Shown here piece by piece: positions 11,845-23,037 of a stretch of DNA of 64,000 bases. Location: assembly GCA_963576735.1 (NCBI GenBank), contig OY755178.1, forward strand, positions 3,968,001-4,032,000. The letters are read 5' to 3'. The notes beneath the pieces are model-generated. The model saw nothing but the letters and a program-made list of their open reading frames with translations, searched no databases and was not told the DNA's origin. Numbering within the stretch: position 1 is the stretch's first letter; every line of letters starts with the position of its first letter. The position numbers and the translations under genes are program-made. This DNA comes from Bedellia somnulentella (Eukaryota > Arthropoda > Insecta > Lepidoptera > Bedelliidae).

Positions 11845-11945
11845 ATTAAAACTTTTTGTTCATGAAAACCTCATGTGGGGATTATTACTAATAAATAAAG
11901 GAAAGAAAATCGCGCCTGTGTCGATTTTTTTCTTTCCTTTGTCTA
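11845..11945 (-). mobile_element. SINE-C fragment
   Basis: TTTGTTCATGAAAACCTCAT to AAGAAAATCGCGCCTGTGTC followed by a short inverted CGATTTTTTTCTTTCCTT. Confidence 0.7.
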
Positions 11946-12181
11946 CTGCTTAAAGCAAAACAAATACTAATTTTACAATTACACAGAATTACAATATGAC
12001 GTAAAATATAAAACGTGAAAACCAAATATTTACAGACATGTTACACAGTTCAAATTAGTCCTTGGAATAGTACAATGACTTGTATTAAAGGATAGTAACT
12101 CTACGATTAATATTATTCAAGGCTAAAGACACACATTCATATTAATCTTTTAAATGAATTGTCTCAGCCAGATTCAAACCG

Positions 12182-12738
12182 GCGACCATCCGACCAATAA
12201 ACTAGACACCTACCAACTACTAAGGAAATAACATAAAAACAATATTATTCGTTAAGTAAGAACACATTTTTAAAGTACTTATAAACTAAACATGCTATTA
12301 ATTTAAAAAAATACAATTACTTATCTATGATAATAATTTAAAAAAGCTACTTCACACACAATGTGTCAATCCCTACTAAAGAAATGGTCACTGGCTCAGG
12401 ATATTTCTACCCGTACAGTGAAATTGTGTTCAAACTAAAAACTGTATGCCATTATATGACTCGCGCCTATTCTTTGCAAGGCCAAGACCTCAACAAGATA
12501 ACATTATAAACGCTTTTACTCCACCTTTTGTAGGAAAAGAATGCTTAAGAGCTTATTCCATTTGTCTGAATGAAGACGTCTGAGAAACACAGAATCTGAA
12601 TTCAGACTAGTGGAATAACGTTCAGAACGCTAGGCTTCTGAAAAGTAGACAAAGTGTAGTGGAATAACAAGCGTCTGCGGCAGTAACTTCGAAGGACGTC
12701 TGAATTCAGAAACGACAAAGTGTAATGGAATAAGCTCT
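12182..12738 (+). repeat. duplicated block Y, copy 1
   Basis: Begins GGCGACCATCCGACCAATAA; about 365 bases, then MITE-3 (12548-12738). The whole block is repeated in reverse complement at 14467-15001. The first bases resemble the T-arm side of a tRNA-like SINE (GATTCAAACCGGCGACC at about 12172). Confidence 0.8.
12548..12738. mobile_element. MITE-3, Harbinger-like, copy 1
   Basis: Inverted ends AGAGCTTATTCCAT and, complemented at the right, the same; TTA on both sides (12545-12547, 12739-12741). The interior has GAAGACGTCTGA and TTCGAAGGACGTCTGAATTC. Other copies are at 20548-20720 and inverted at 14467-14636. Three-base TWA duplications fit PIF/Harbinger. Confidence 0.7.
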
Positions 12739-13007
12739 TTACAGACTGTATTATGATTGTTTTCTCTCAAAATGTTTCAGGGAACATTAAACATTTGGTT
12801 AGTAGATGCATATTCATACATGAAATTCAACATACCCACCCGGAACATGGTCGTGGCCACGTATTCAGGTCAAATGTGAAAAAATGCCCGCCATATCTCC
12901 AGTCGACAGTCACAAAGGTAATTAAGACAGTAATCCTATAATGACCACACATTACTTGTATGTATAGAGTTCGCATCTTTTTCAATTTTTATTTAATGCT
13001 TTAACAT

Positions 13008-13290
13008 GGTTGTAGGGGTTGGCAGAGGTACTTATTTCATTATAAATACTTTTGATCGTCGAATGACATGTCACCTGGAGTTCAAAGTATACACGTTTTG
13101 CTTGGACAGTGTAGTCACGTAATAGAGGGTAGGCCTATCACTGTTTTGTCTGAATACAAGGTCACCTAACCAAGTAGAATTTAGCCATGTGGGTTGTCAG
13201 TTAGTGTTAGTGGGTTACCTCGGGATGTTTTCCCTCATCGTTGAAAACCTATCTAGGTTTCTATATAGATAATTAACAGCACATATTATT
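13008..13290 (-). mobile_element. SINE-A, diverged
   Basis: GTTGGCAGAGGTACTTATTT through GTCACCTGGAGTTCAAAGT and CCATGTGGGTT; the head is lost. Confidence 0.65.
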
Positions 13291-13761
13291 TAAGAAACAT
13301 TTTCACAACGACTCAGGATACTCCATAACATTTGAATTATAGTTTGATACAATGAATTTCAGAGCACACAAGTCTTATAAAAGTGCAAATAATGTAATGC
13401 TTTCGATGGACACTCCACAACAAAGAAGAGTGAAAGTAATAGCAGCAGAAAATTGCGGCGAGCGGTCTGCACTGATAAAACGATATTGTGGGGCCTCCCG
13501 GACCCCGCAACTGTTACAAATGACTAGATACTTTATTACACTGGACTATTACATTCTGCCAACAAGGGTCTCTTTCACGTATTAGGACAATAAAAGAACT
13601 TACTACTATGTACAATTTGAAAATAACACCTTTAATTCTGTTTCATGGTTCTGAGGACAAAGTCGGTAGATAGAGTTAAAAATCACTTACGAATTAAGGA
13701 TCTTTGTGATCGCCGCACGATGTCTTGTCTAGTACTAATTGGCGAGACAATATTCATTTAA

Positions 13762-13865
13762 CATATACACATATTCTCACGCCGTTAGTTCCCATTGGGG
13801 TAGGCAGAGACTATCGATCGCCACTTTGTACGATCCTGGCAAACCTCTCTGGCTTCTCTGTGTCA
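13762..13865 (-). mobile_element. RTE-type LINE 3' tail
   Basis: CGCCGTTAGTTCCCATTGGG and GATCGCCACTTTGTACGATC on the plus strand: the complement of the family's last 100 bases. Confidence 0.7.
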
Positions 13866-13931
13866 TTTAAATTAACATTAATATTCATTTAAATTAATTA
13901 AATTCAAATTAACCACACATACATATTACTT

Positions 13932-14325
13932 TCGTATCTAAAACCTAAAACCAACTTGCCTCATAAACGCTTCTCAAACAGAAGTTGCATGACTAAATGT
14001 TAATTACTAAGCATTATGAGACATTAAGCGATATTATATACTTAGTTTTCGGATTATAACCACTTGAAATACTCGAATAGCTGTTTGTCTTGGCAATAAC
14101 CATTATGCGGCAAGTAAAGCCCTAGGTACACAGAACACTGCAAAACCCGGGAAGCGGGCCTCTTTAAATACATAAACATTTGCTCTCGTATTATCTTGCC
14201 GACCATAAAATACGAAGGATTTAGTGGTTCTGTCGTTATACAAAAACTTTACAGGACTTACAGCGCTCGCGGAAAAATGTAGCCTTGAATCTGATACTTT
14301 TTATTTTATTAAGGATCATTTTAAA
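13932..14325 (-). repeat. duplicated block X, inverted copy
   Basis: Reverse complement of 8321-8715. It abuts a SINE-B fragment (14334-14466), which in turn abuts inverted block Y (14467-15001). An 83-codon open frame at 14224-14475 spans the X/SINE junction and is not a gene. Confidence 0.8.
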
Positions 14326-14466
14326 TATAAATATAGAATAACACTACCCCATTTCTACCCGTGGGTGATCGTAAGAGGCGACTTAGGGTATAGGGGCTTT
14401 TTAAGTGATTTTTGGGCGATGTGGTTGGAGACCCGTCACCAGAAACATTTATTATTACCATCTTGT

Positions 14467-15001
14467 CGTTTCTGAATACAGACGTCCTTCGAAGTTACTG
14501 CCGCAGACGCTTGTTATTCCACTACACAAATTTGTCTACTTTTCAGAAGCCTAGCGTTCTGAACGTTATTCCACTAGTCTGAATTCAGATTGTGTGGCTC
14601 TCAGACGTCTTCATTCAGACAAATGGAATAAGCTCTTAAGCATTCTTTTCCTACAAAAGGTGGAGTAAAAGCGTTTATAATGTTATCTTGTTGAGGTCTT
14701 GGCCTTGCAAAGAAAAGGCGCGAGTCATATAATGGCATACAGTTTTTAGTTTGAACACAATTTCACTGTACGGGTAGAAATATCCTGAGCCAGTGACCAT
14801 TTCTTTAGTAGGGAAAGACACATTGTGTGTGAAGTAGCTTTTTTAAATTATTATCATAGATAAGTAATTGTATTTTTTTAAATTAATAGCATGTTTAGTT
14901 TATAAGTACTTTAAACATGTGTTCTTACTTAAAGAATAATATATTTTTTATGTTATTTTCTTAGTAGTTGGTAGGTGTCTAGTTTATTGGTCGGATGGTC
15001 G
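14467..15001 (-). repeat. duplicated block Y, inverted copy
   Basis: Reverse complement of 12182-12720, including the MITE-3 at the same relative position, so the MITE was present before duplication. The MITE end is cut off at the junction with the SINE-B fragment. Confidence 0.8.
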
Positions 15002-15225
15002 CCCCGATTGTGTCAAAAGTCACACGATTGTTGCCGCCAGAACTGTCAAAACGATACGAAGCGGTTGTGATAGGTTCCTATCACAATGAGTGTCTGTTAA
15101 TCAGTTTCAAAATTTTCTTAACTTTTCAATATGTGTTTTCTTTTCACTGGACGTTGGCAAAGTTACTGTGTTAAAACACGGTCAAAGGCCATTGAAGAAA
15201 AATGGAATTGAATTAATTAGGTTCC

Positions 15226-15337
15226 TATCATCATCATCAGCGAATGGACGTCCATTGCTGGTCATAGGCCTCCCACAAGAATTCCCACAACGACCGATCC
15301 TGTGCAAGGTTCCTAGCTCGTTCTTAATCGCCACAAT
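15226..15337 (-). mobile_element. RTE-like LINE 3' end with (ATC)n tail
   Basis: The plus strand starts TATCATCATCATCAGCGAAT then GGACGTCCATTGCTGG and AGGCCTCCCACAAG: the complement of the GGCCTATGTCCAGCAGTGGA...GATGATGAT end also seen at 61440. Confidence 0.6.
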
Positions 15338-15339
15338 AA

Positions 15340-15900
15340 CGTAACCTACGAAACGGTGAAACTAGTTCAAAAAAGAAGACAACGACTGAACAATACTAAA
15401 TTTAAATACTGCCCTAATTGATACTTAAGGGATTATTAAATGTTGTATATATGTATACCATACCTATATATTATGCCAACATGGCAACGAATACATGAAA
15501 AAGGAGAATTTATTGTTAAAAAACATTTTCTCGTTTTTTTAAGGAATCTGACATGATATAAATAAAGCCTCGACGGTAAAAACATTGATATTAAACATTT
15601 CCCTTAAAAGTACCGTAAAACAAATTGAAAAATAAATATTTCGCAATTTCATATTTCGCTAACGCAATAAAAGCGAAACTTAATAAGAATCTAAAATGTG
15701 CCTCTCGTATGGAATTTCAAGAAGGCCAATTATGAGGCAAAGATGAAAGATACACAAAGTTCCACATCTGGTACATACCCAATTTCCTGACTACGGCTGC
15801 GGAATATTTTCAGCAATACCAAACATCCTGTGTGACTATAAAAAACATACTTACGGCTTTTACGCACATACGTATACGTACGCTATTATTTGTGATTAAG
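15340..15900. other. no recognised feature
   Basis: A-rich unassigned DNA. Confidence 0.5.
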
Positions 15901-16156
15901 GTTGCCGTGTAGTGTCATCTTAGAATAACACTACCCCATTTCTACCCGTGGGTGATCGTACGAGGCGACTAAGGGTATATGGGCTTTTTAAGTGATTTTT
16001 GGGCGATGTGGTTGGAGACCCGTCACCAAAAACATTTATTATTACCATCTTTTCCCCAATCAACTTCCAAAAGTGGGTGAGGAATTTCTAATTCCTTAGC
16101 TCTGGCTACCCCTTCCTGGGATTTATAGCCGTGAGTATATGTATGTATGTATGTAC
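15901..16156 (+). mobile_element. SINE-B, full length
   Basis: TTGCCGTGTAGTGTCATCTT to the GTAT tail. A decayed RTE end (minus) follows to about 16260. Confidence 0.85.
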
Positions 16157-16382
16157 GTATACTTACGCTATTATTTGTGATTTAGGTAGGCAGAGCCTTC
16201 CAATGGAAACATTGTGCGGTCCTGGTAACATCTTCACTTTCATTTCCTTCAGCAATTTTTACATACACTATAGTTTCTCATCATAAATCTCTACTTTTAG
16301 TAGAAATAGTTGTGAAAACGTTGTTTGAAAGAGACCGTTAAATGTACTACTTTTCAATAATATTGTTTGTTCTTATTTTGCC

Positions 16383-16526
16383 GTGCAATAAATTAAAACA
16401 ACTATTGATTTTCGGATATTTTAATCGCGTGTTATTACATTATTTTTTAAAGCCCGACGAAATCTTTTCAGTTAACGCGATTAAAATATCTGAAAATCAA
16501 TAGTTGTTTCAATTATAATGTGCAAT
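16383..16526. mobile_element. hairpin element with ~36 bp perfect stem
   Basis: AACTATTGATTTTCGGATAT (from 16400) is complemented near 16475-16510 with one change; weaker pairing extends to GTGCAAT/ATTGCAC at the outside. The loop is about 44 bases. No target duplication was settled. Confidence 0.6.
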
Positions 16527-16975
16527 CGTGAAAATCTTAGAAAATAGTGTGCAATAAATTGTTGATACTAATATTATTCAATTCTACTTCTATCTAGGAC
16601 AGTTTATTTTATGTAAAACTATAGTATTTATACATTACATGATTTTATCCAAGATAGACACCTTCAGGAGTTAAAATAATATGTTCATTTCAGAAATGCA
16701 TTCAATTTATGTGAATTCATATTAGTATTGCGTTTCATCATTTATAAATTATATATCACAGAGTAATAAATTGTGTTTCACAAATAATAAATAAAAACGA
16801 AAACGTGTGGTTTTTCAACTCCATTTGCTGTTTGTGAAATTTGTAACCCATTTTTTTGTGTACGACACCCTTTTTTTTATTTCTAATTTTATAGCCATAT
16901 GTCGATATCTCGGCGTTATCTACGATCGCAATAGACATATAGTTATAATATATGTTCACATTATAATTTTATTTA

Positions 16976-17215
16976 TTATTATCAGCCATTTATGTCCCAC
17001 TGCTGGGCAAAGGCCTCTCTCCCCTTCTTCCACTCCAGACGGTTTTGAGCGGTCTCCCACCATTTCTTGTCCCAGAGACCTAACTCGTCACTCCATCTTT
17101 TCCTTGGTCGGCCACGCTTTCTCTTTACACCGGAAGTCCATTGCGTGGCTCTTTTGGCCCATCGGTCCGGATACATCCGAGCAACGTGGCCGGCCCAATC
17201 CAACTTCAATTGGCA
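16976..17215 (-). mobile_element. second RTE-type LINE, ORF2 C-terminus
   Basis: Minus-strand frame 17209-16982 (75 codons) reads LDWAGHVARMYPDRWAKR, KRGRPRKRWSDEL and REAFAQQWDING: the WAGHVAR / RGRPxxRWxD / QQWxxxG C-terminal signature of a different RTE family from the one at 34196. Overlapping plus-strand frames are shadows. Confidence 0.8.
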
Positions 17216-18164
17216 TAAACAAGAAAAACATGTTCAAAAGAGAATTGCAATTACTGTGACCGAAATTTGGGACATCCAACAATGTCGCGTTTCCAAATAA
17301 CAAACGACGTTTCTCAAAATGATGAAAGAAAAACAAAACAAGCCAAGTGTTTCATTCCTGTGACAAAGACTCGTACAGAGGAAATTATATTTGAAAACTC
17401 ATTCGGAGTGGTTTACAAATAAACCGACGCAAATGAGAACTGTGTATTTTTGAAACAGCCTGCATTAGGAGGGTGGCATTGTTCTTATTTCAATACTTGC
17501 GTTATTTCAATTAAAAGTTATGATATAAATAAATTGCAAATACTTTAGACATACGACAAAGTAGACAAAGCTACATAGAAAAAATACAGCTCTTATCAAT
17601 AATCGTTAGTCTAACATGCCTAGGATTTTGGACTATGTTATAACTATTATTATTAAAATTTAGTACAACGGGTACTACTAATAACAGAAAATCAAAAATA
17701 ATAAATTACACGAGAAATTTTTGATGTTTATCTTTTAGAACTACAAGATTTTAGATTAAGCTAGGCGTTTTAGAATTGCAATATATCTTTTGGCGAATTG
17801 ACTGAAAAATCGCGATAATGTTAAGCAATATTTTCCACATACATTTGAAACTTTGAAATTAGTATAGTCTTAAATTTACTGTATTTTAAATATAAAATGT
17901 TGAATAAGTTTATAAAATATTTGTAGCTCGTCATTAATTCAAACTGAAAAGATTACTTATATAAAACGCAGTCAATATTTCCAACGTTTTCATCGATTTA
18001 ATTTGAGAAAAATAGGAACAGAAAGAGATCTCGGCTATCAATTTTTGCTGCCCCAATTTTACTGAATATTACACGTGGATTACGAGCCTAGTAATATTTT
18101 TGGTAACAATAGAAGAACTAAGACTATTTTTCAAGTTATTTTGTTAATAACGTAATGGTTACCT
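17216..18164. other. no recognised feature
   Basis: Nearly 1 kb of AT-rich sequence. An 82-codon minus frame at 17088-17336 is a shadow of the RTE fragment. Confidence 0.5.
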
Positions 18165-18260
18165 CTATATACATACATACATATTCCACCGCCATATATC
18201 CCAAAAAGAGATATCCAGAGCTTCAGAGCTAGAAATTCTTTTGCGACATTTGGAAGTTGA
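18165..18260 (-). mobile_element. SINE-B, decayed 3' part
   Basis: ACATACATACATATTCCACC to TTTGGAAGTTGAGAG, just before the fold-back element. Confidence 0.6.
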
Positions 18261-18544
18261 GAGGTTAAGTACTTTGTATATATGTCGCAGGAAAATCGTC
18301 AAACTCGTTAACTTATAAGTTTCCTAGGAAACTTGTAAGTTGACGGAAATCCGTCAAACAGCATGAGAATTTACATCTTACCTGATAGGTTTTAGGAAAC
18401 TTGTAAAATAACGAACTCACCTCAGGAAACTTGTATGTGGGGATAATTTTTGACAAGTTTCCGAGTTCAAAATTCTGTATTTTAGGAACTTTACAAGTTT
18501 CCTGAATCCTGCTAGGAAAGTTGTCAATGCAGCGCTGATGGCGC

Positions 18545-18630
18545 GGAGGGAGGGATGTTAGTCAATGCGGATTGGCTGGCGGCCGGTCACGTGACGTGAC
18601 GTATTCGCGCGTCTTGTCAACTCGACAATC
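18545..18630. promoter_or_regulatory. promoter-like GC-rich core of the fold-back element
   Basis: In this AT-rich region the stretch stands out: GGCGCGGAGGGAGGG, an inverted CCAAT box (GATTGGCT), the E-box GTCACGTGAC overlapping TGACGTGACGT (CRE-like), then TTCGCGCG. These are standard promoter elements; activity is inferred. Confidence 0.35.
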
Positions 18631-18861
18631 GAAACTAATATTTTCCTTGCTTTACTAATGCTAATCTTATACTAAATTAATATTTTGGTATTATTTGCTG
18701 TTACTGACATAAAATTAAAAAGTTTTAAGAGTTTTTATTAAATATAAATTGTTTGAGTATATATCGTGATACTATATTGTTTATTGTACTGTAATATGTA
18801 TAGTATGAATACCTTTTAGATCTTTTTTTTAAAGAGCGTTTTTACACCGATACAAACATAC

Positions 18862-19160
18862 CTATACATACATACATACATATACTCACGCCATTAATTC
18901 CCATTGGGGTAGGCAGAGACTATCGATCGCCACTTCGTACGATCCTGACAAACCTATACTTGCGACAATAAATCCCTAGAAAGGGTGGGTAGCCTGACTG
19001 TCGGAATAAGAAATGTCTTAGCTACTTTTGGAAGTTAAAGGGGAAAAGATTGTATTGTAATGTAAACATTATTGGAGGTAGGTCTCCAACCGCATCGCCT
19101 CCAATGACATGGTTACCGCCAGAAATATGTTAGTGCTATTCTTAACCGATGCTTGTAAGA
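18862..19160 (-). mobile_element. RTE tail plus diverged SINE-B inside the fold-back element
   Basis: 18862-18957 is the RTE 3' end (ACGCCATTAATTCCCATTGG). 18958-19160 is a diverged SINE-B (GACAATAAATCCCTAGAAAG, GGTCTCCAACCGCATCGCC). Confidence 0.7.
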
Positions 19161-19753
19161 TTTTAAACTCTTACAAATTTACTGCATTTATAATATTTTA
19201 TCCCGCGGTTGTCTTACGAGAAAACCAGTGCCCGCACCTTCTGATTTTAGTAGTAATTCGCTACTGTGATGTGAGTGTATGAAAAGCAAGTCAGAAGGTT
19301 GGTTGATAAACGAAGGGAAACAAGTGTGAAAATCCGTCATCGTAATAAACTATTCGTAGTTTTCGTTTATATTACGTAAGACTAACGGCCAGGATACCAT
19401 TCTTAGTCTAGTTCCTCATTTATATTTGAAAATATCAAAACATTGTCATTACTTTAAATTCATGCTTTTTTCTTTGCTCAACTCACTTCTTAACCAATCA
19501 TCATATAAGTAACTTGTTCTATTAACAATTTCACTAGCAGCTTACAAATTTCCTAAATTATAAATTCAAAACTAGGAAACTTGTCAAAAATTATCCCCGC
19601 TTACAATTTTCCTGAGGTGAGTTCGTTATTTTACAAGTTTCCTAAAACCTATCAGGTAAGATGTAAATTCGCATGCTGTTTGATGGATTTCCGTTAACTT
19701 ACAAGTTTCCTAGGAAACTTATAAGTTAACGAGTTTGACGATTTTCCTGCGAC

Positions 19754-20028
19754 ATATACATACATACATACATACATATACTCACGGCTATAAATCCCTA
19801 GAAGGGGTAGCCAGAGCTGATTAGATATGAATTAGAAATTCCTTAGCCACTTTTAGAAGTTGCGTGGGAAAAAGATGGTGAAATAAAGATTGTTGGTGAT
19901 GGGTCTCCAACCGCATCGCCCAAAAATCCCTCAAAAGCCCCGATACCGTTAGTCGCCTCTTACGTACACCCACCGGAACAAATGGGGTAGTGCTATTCTA
20001 AGCCGACACTACACAGCAAGTACTTACT
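19754..20028 (-). mobile_element. SINE-B, full length
   Basis: Starts exactly at the right end of the fold-back element with (CATA)n and ends GACACTACACAGCAAG. Confidence 0.85.
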
Positions 20029-20547
20029 AAGTACTTTGTATATAGTTAATACTCTATTACTCTCTCACACTATTAGTATCGTAGTAGCCTCACATTTATA
20101 ATAATTCTCATACATATTTATTCTTCTTATTTTGAACTCCCGCTATTACATACCACTTTAAAAATAATTATTATTGTAATAAAGCAAGTTTATCTGTCAT
20201 TCATTGCCTCTCTAGAACTTCACTACTTGTTATAAATGTATTGAACCAAACTGCCTTAAAATCAATATACGCATGATGTTCAAATAACAAATACTTTCAG
20301 TATGCTTTCGAAGCTAATGTCAGAACAAAAATGCTATATTTTTTTAAAATCATTTTTGCACGTTTTTTCGTTTTTATTGTTGAATTTCTGTACATGTTCT
20401 TTTGTGTATTTTTTTGTTATTCAAATTTGTTGATTAGAAGTCAGCAACAAATAAATATCTCTCTTTATTTCTTTTCTTTCTTATGTCTATAATTAATGCT
20501 TAATTATAATTCATTACAAATTATCAACTCAAATTTGATCGCACTAA
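20029..20547. other. no recognised feature
   Basis: T-rich; nothing seen. Confidence 0.5.
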
Positions 20548-20720
20548 AGAGCTTATTCTATTTGTCTGAATGAAGACGTCTGAAAGCCACAGATTCTGAA
20601 TTCAGACTAGAGGAATAACGTTCAAACTGAAATTTGTGTAGTAGAATAACAAGCGTCTGCGGCAGTAACTTCGAAGGACGTCTGAATTCAGAAACGACAA
20701 AGTGTAATGGAATAAGCTCT
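20548..20720. mobile_element. MITE-3, copy 2
   Basis: Same ends as the 12548 copy, flanked by TAA and TTA. About 18 bases shorter because of an internal deletion near 20620. Confidence 0.7.
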
Positions 20721-20759
20721 TTAGGGGCATCAAGATTCTACGCAGAATTAAGTGATACG

Positions 20760-21115
20760 GCTACGAACTCAAATGTTCACGCCGTGTATCTCCGAAGGGG
20801 TTGGTAGAGGTACTAATACTCCTAAAAATCTTGTTACATTGTCACCTGGTATTCAGAGTACCCACGTTTTACTTGGACAGTGTTTTCACGTGACAGGGGG
20901 CAAGCCGAATATTAATTAGGACGAATACACTGTCACATGAAATAGTACAACTTAGCCATTTGGGTTTCCTCACGATGTTTTCCCTCATCGTTAACAACCA
21001 CGATAAATTAACCACACATATGACTTTCGCAAAGACAAATTGGTGTACGGCTGACCCGGGATTTGAACCATCATCGTCTGCACGATAAACGGTGTTCTAC
21101 TCTAAGGCTATCTAT
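20760..21115 (-). mobile_element. SINE-A, full-length but diverged
   Basis: Complement of tail, body (TTTGGGTTTCCTCACGATGT) and tRNA-like head (CTACTCTAAGGCTATC). Confidence 0.75.
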
Positions 21116-21213
21116 CCACCAGACTAATCCAGTGGTAAACTAGGGTGACTAAACTTTAACAACTACTAACGTGGTACTAGCCGTGACTCGTGACCAACGG
21201 TTTTATTCGATAA

Positions 21214-22222
21214 CTAGTGGATCAGCTCAGCTTCGCACGGGTAGCGTTGTTTTTTAGATATCTGAGGTTTCTTTCTTCAGTCACTGCTCAAGCATTGTGA
21301 AATTTAGCGCAATATTTTCAATCTATTACATTTATAGCACTCCCTCAACAGTGTAGTTTGGTGATTTTGAATGTGGTTTTATGAACGGTTCAGTATTTCC
21401 GTTTATTAGCAAATTTTGGAATTAAACGCTATGAAGTATTTATAATATTCTATAAAAAAGAAATCTTTACGACATGTAGGATGCAATTACTGACGCCATC
21501 TAGTATGTAATATGTAAATTAGTAACGATTTGGTATTGGTCACGGGCGCGATGGCTTATTTCATGTATAATTTCGGTGATTCACTACCGATTTCTATGAT
21601 TCTTTTTTTAATGAATAGGCAATAATGTTACCTTTTTTAAATTTGGGATGAATGAGAATATTATAAACGTAAAAGTAAACAAATATAATCAGAATGCTCC
21701 GAACTGCTAAGCTATCAGGAGTTACACGTGTTATTGTGAGTCAAACATAAAAGATAAACATATACTGTTGCGGGAACTTTTTTAGACAATTTTGTGAAGA
21801 ATATTTCCGTCGTACATGATTTCTATGTAAGTTTAACCATTAAGGCTGCACACGCGACGGAAGCTTAAAAAATGGAGTAACTTCTCCCGTTTTCCCAAAA
21901 TTTCCCAAAATTCCCCTTCACTACTCCGCTGAAAAGTGTACTATAACCTGCCCAGGAGTATGAAGAATAATTGTGCTAAGTTTCGTTAAAATCCGTCGAG
22001 TAGTTTTTGTTTCCATAAGGAACATACAAACCGACAGACAGACAGACAGACAAAAATTTTACTGATTGCATTTTTGGCATCAGTATCGATCACTAATCAC
22101 CCCCTGATAGTTATTTTGAAAATATATTTCATGTACAGAATTGACCTCTCTACAATAATATTATAAGTATAGTATATATATATAGTAGTAGTAGTATATA
22201 TATAATTTATTATAAGTATAGA
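21214..22222 (-). mobile_element. non-autonomous Helitron, copy A
   Basis: The minus-strand 5' end TCTATACTTATAATAAATTA is at 22222 and the 3' end is CTAG at 21217-21214, preceded by a GC-rich hairpin-forming stretch (GCGAAGCTGAGCTGATCCA). Flanks are A and T, as expected for Helitron insertion. A TATA/GTA microsatellite has grown near the 5' end (22170-22205). No Rep or helicase frame. CTAGTGGAT-type ends are typical of insect Helitrons. Confidence 0.75.
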
Positions 22223-22244
22223 TATAGGATCATCTTAGTTTTCA

Positions 22245-22530
22245 TATCATCAACCAAATCAAAATCCAAAATTCATTTATTTCAGATTCAAGGTAATCCA
22301 TGTATAGTACATCAATACACAAAAACAGAAAAAGTAAATTAAATTAAATTAGATTATTAAATTCATTATATCTTACAAAAATGTACAAAATTAAATATAA
22401 AAACATAAAAAGTAAATTAAATCAATCTCTGTCGCCTAACATTACAACGTGTAAGATAAGAAATCTCAAATTCCAGGCCCCAGAGGTTAAATTACAGATT
22501 GTATTTCTGACTTTGAACTCAATTAGTAGA
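22245..22530 (-). mobile_element. CR1/Jockey-type LINE 3' end
   Basis: The plus strand begins AAATCAAAATCCAAAATTCA followed by TTTATTTCAG, the complement of the ATAAAT-AATTTTG-type tail of CR1-like LINEs. No coding part was recognised. Confidence 0.45.
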
Positions 22531-22639
22531 TATTGCAGGCTCAATTAACTGCTACACATCCTATTAATTAGTGAAATATGACACATTTTCAATTCTTGAT
22601 TACAATTCGGGAATTCAACCGCAGAATTTGAAATGTCGT

Positions 22640-22845
22640 CTTATAATAGCAGTACTTTTTTCCTGCTGGTGTTCAGAGGCGGTGCAGGTTATTGGGGCTT
22701 TATAAGTGATTTTTAGGCGGTTGGAGACACCCGTCACCAAAATCAATTATTTTGCAACCTTTCCCCCACTAAACTTATAAAACTGTCTTATGTTTTTTTT
22801 ATTCTGAAGCTTACCTCTTTGGATTTCTAGCCGTGAGTATTTGTT
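22640..22845 (+). mobile_element. SINE-B, strongly diverged
   Basis: ATTGGGGCTTTATAAGTGAT, GGCGGTTGGAGAC and TTTCTAGCCGTGAGTATTTG. Confidence 0.6.
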
Positions 22846-23037
22846 ATCTAATACTTATTATTAAAATGCTTACGGGGATAATGGTGAAACTATTCTACAC
22901 CAACCACCAAGCAATGAAAAGCTTAACCTATCTACCTCTACTCACAAGACATGACTTGGTGATATTCTAAACCGAAACCACAGCTATTTGTTCGCTAATT
23001 AACTCTAAAAGTCTTTATATTTTTAATACCTTTCGTT

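Larger units (their letters stand above)
18284..19753. mobile_element. 1.47 kb fold-back element with AGGAAACTTGT repeats
   Basis: Both ends are GTCGCAGGAAAATCGTCAAA, in inverted orientation, flanked by ATAT. Arms of about 210 bases (18284-18495 and 19545-19753) are near-complementary and carry many copies of AGGAAACTTGT in both orientations, including the palindrome TTTCCTAGGAAA. The core (about 18530-18640) is GC- and CpG-rich. Minus-strand LINE and SINE pieces (18862-19160) sit inside. No transposase frame. Superfamily unknown. Confidence 0.75.

Noticed and set aside
13352..13585. 77-codon plus-strand frame
   Set aside because: No motif, no splice context, no resemblance to a family; could be chance.
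16807..17300. Plus-strand frames of 150 and 77 codons
   Set aside because: Antisense to the second RTE C-terminus plus flanking AT-rich DNA; no coding character of their own.
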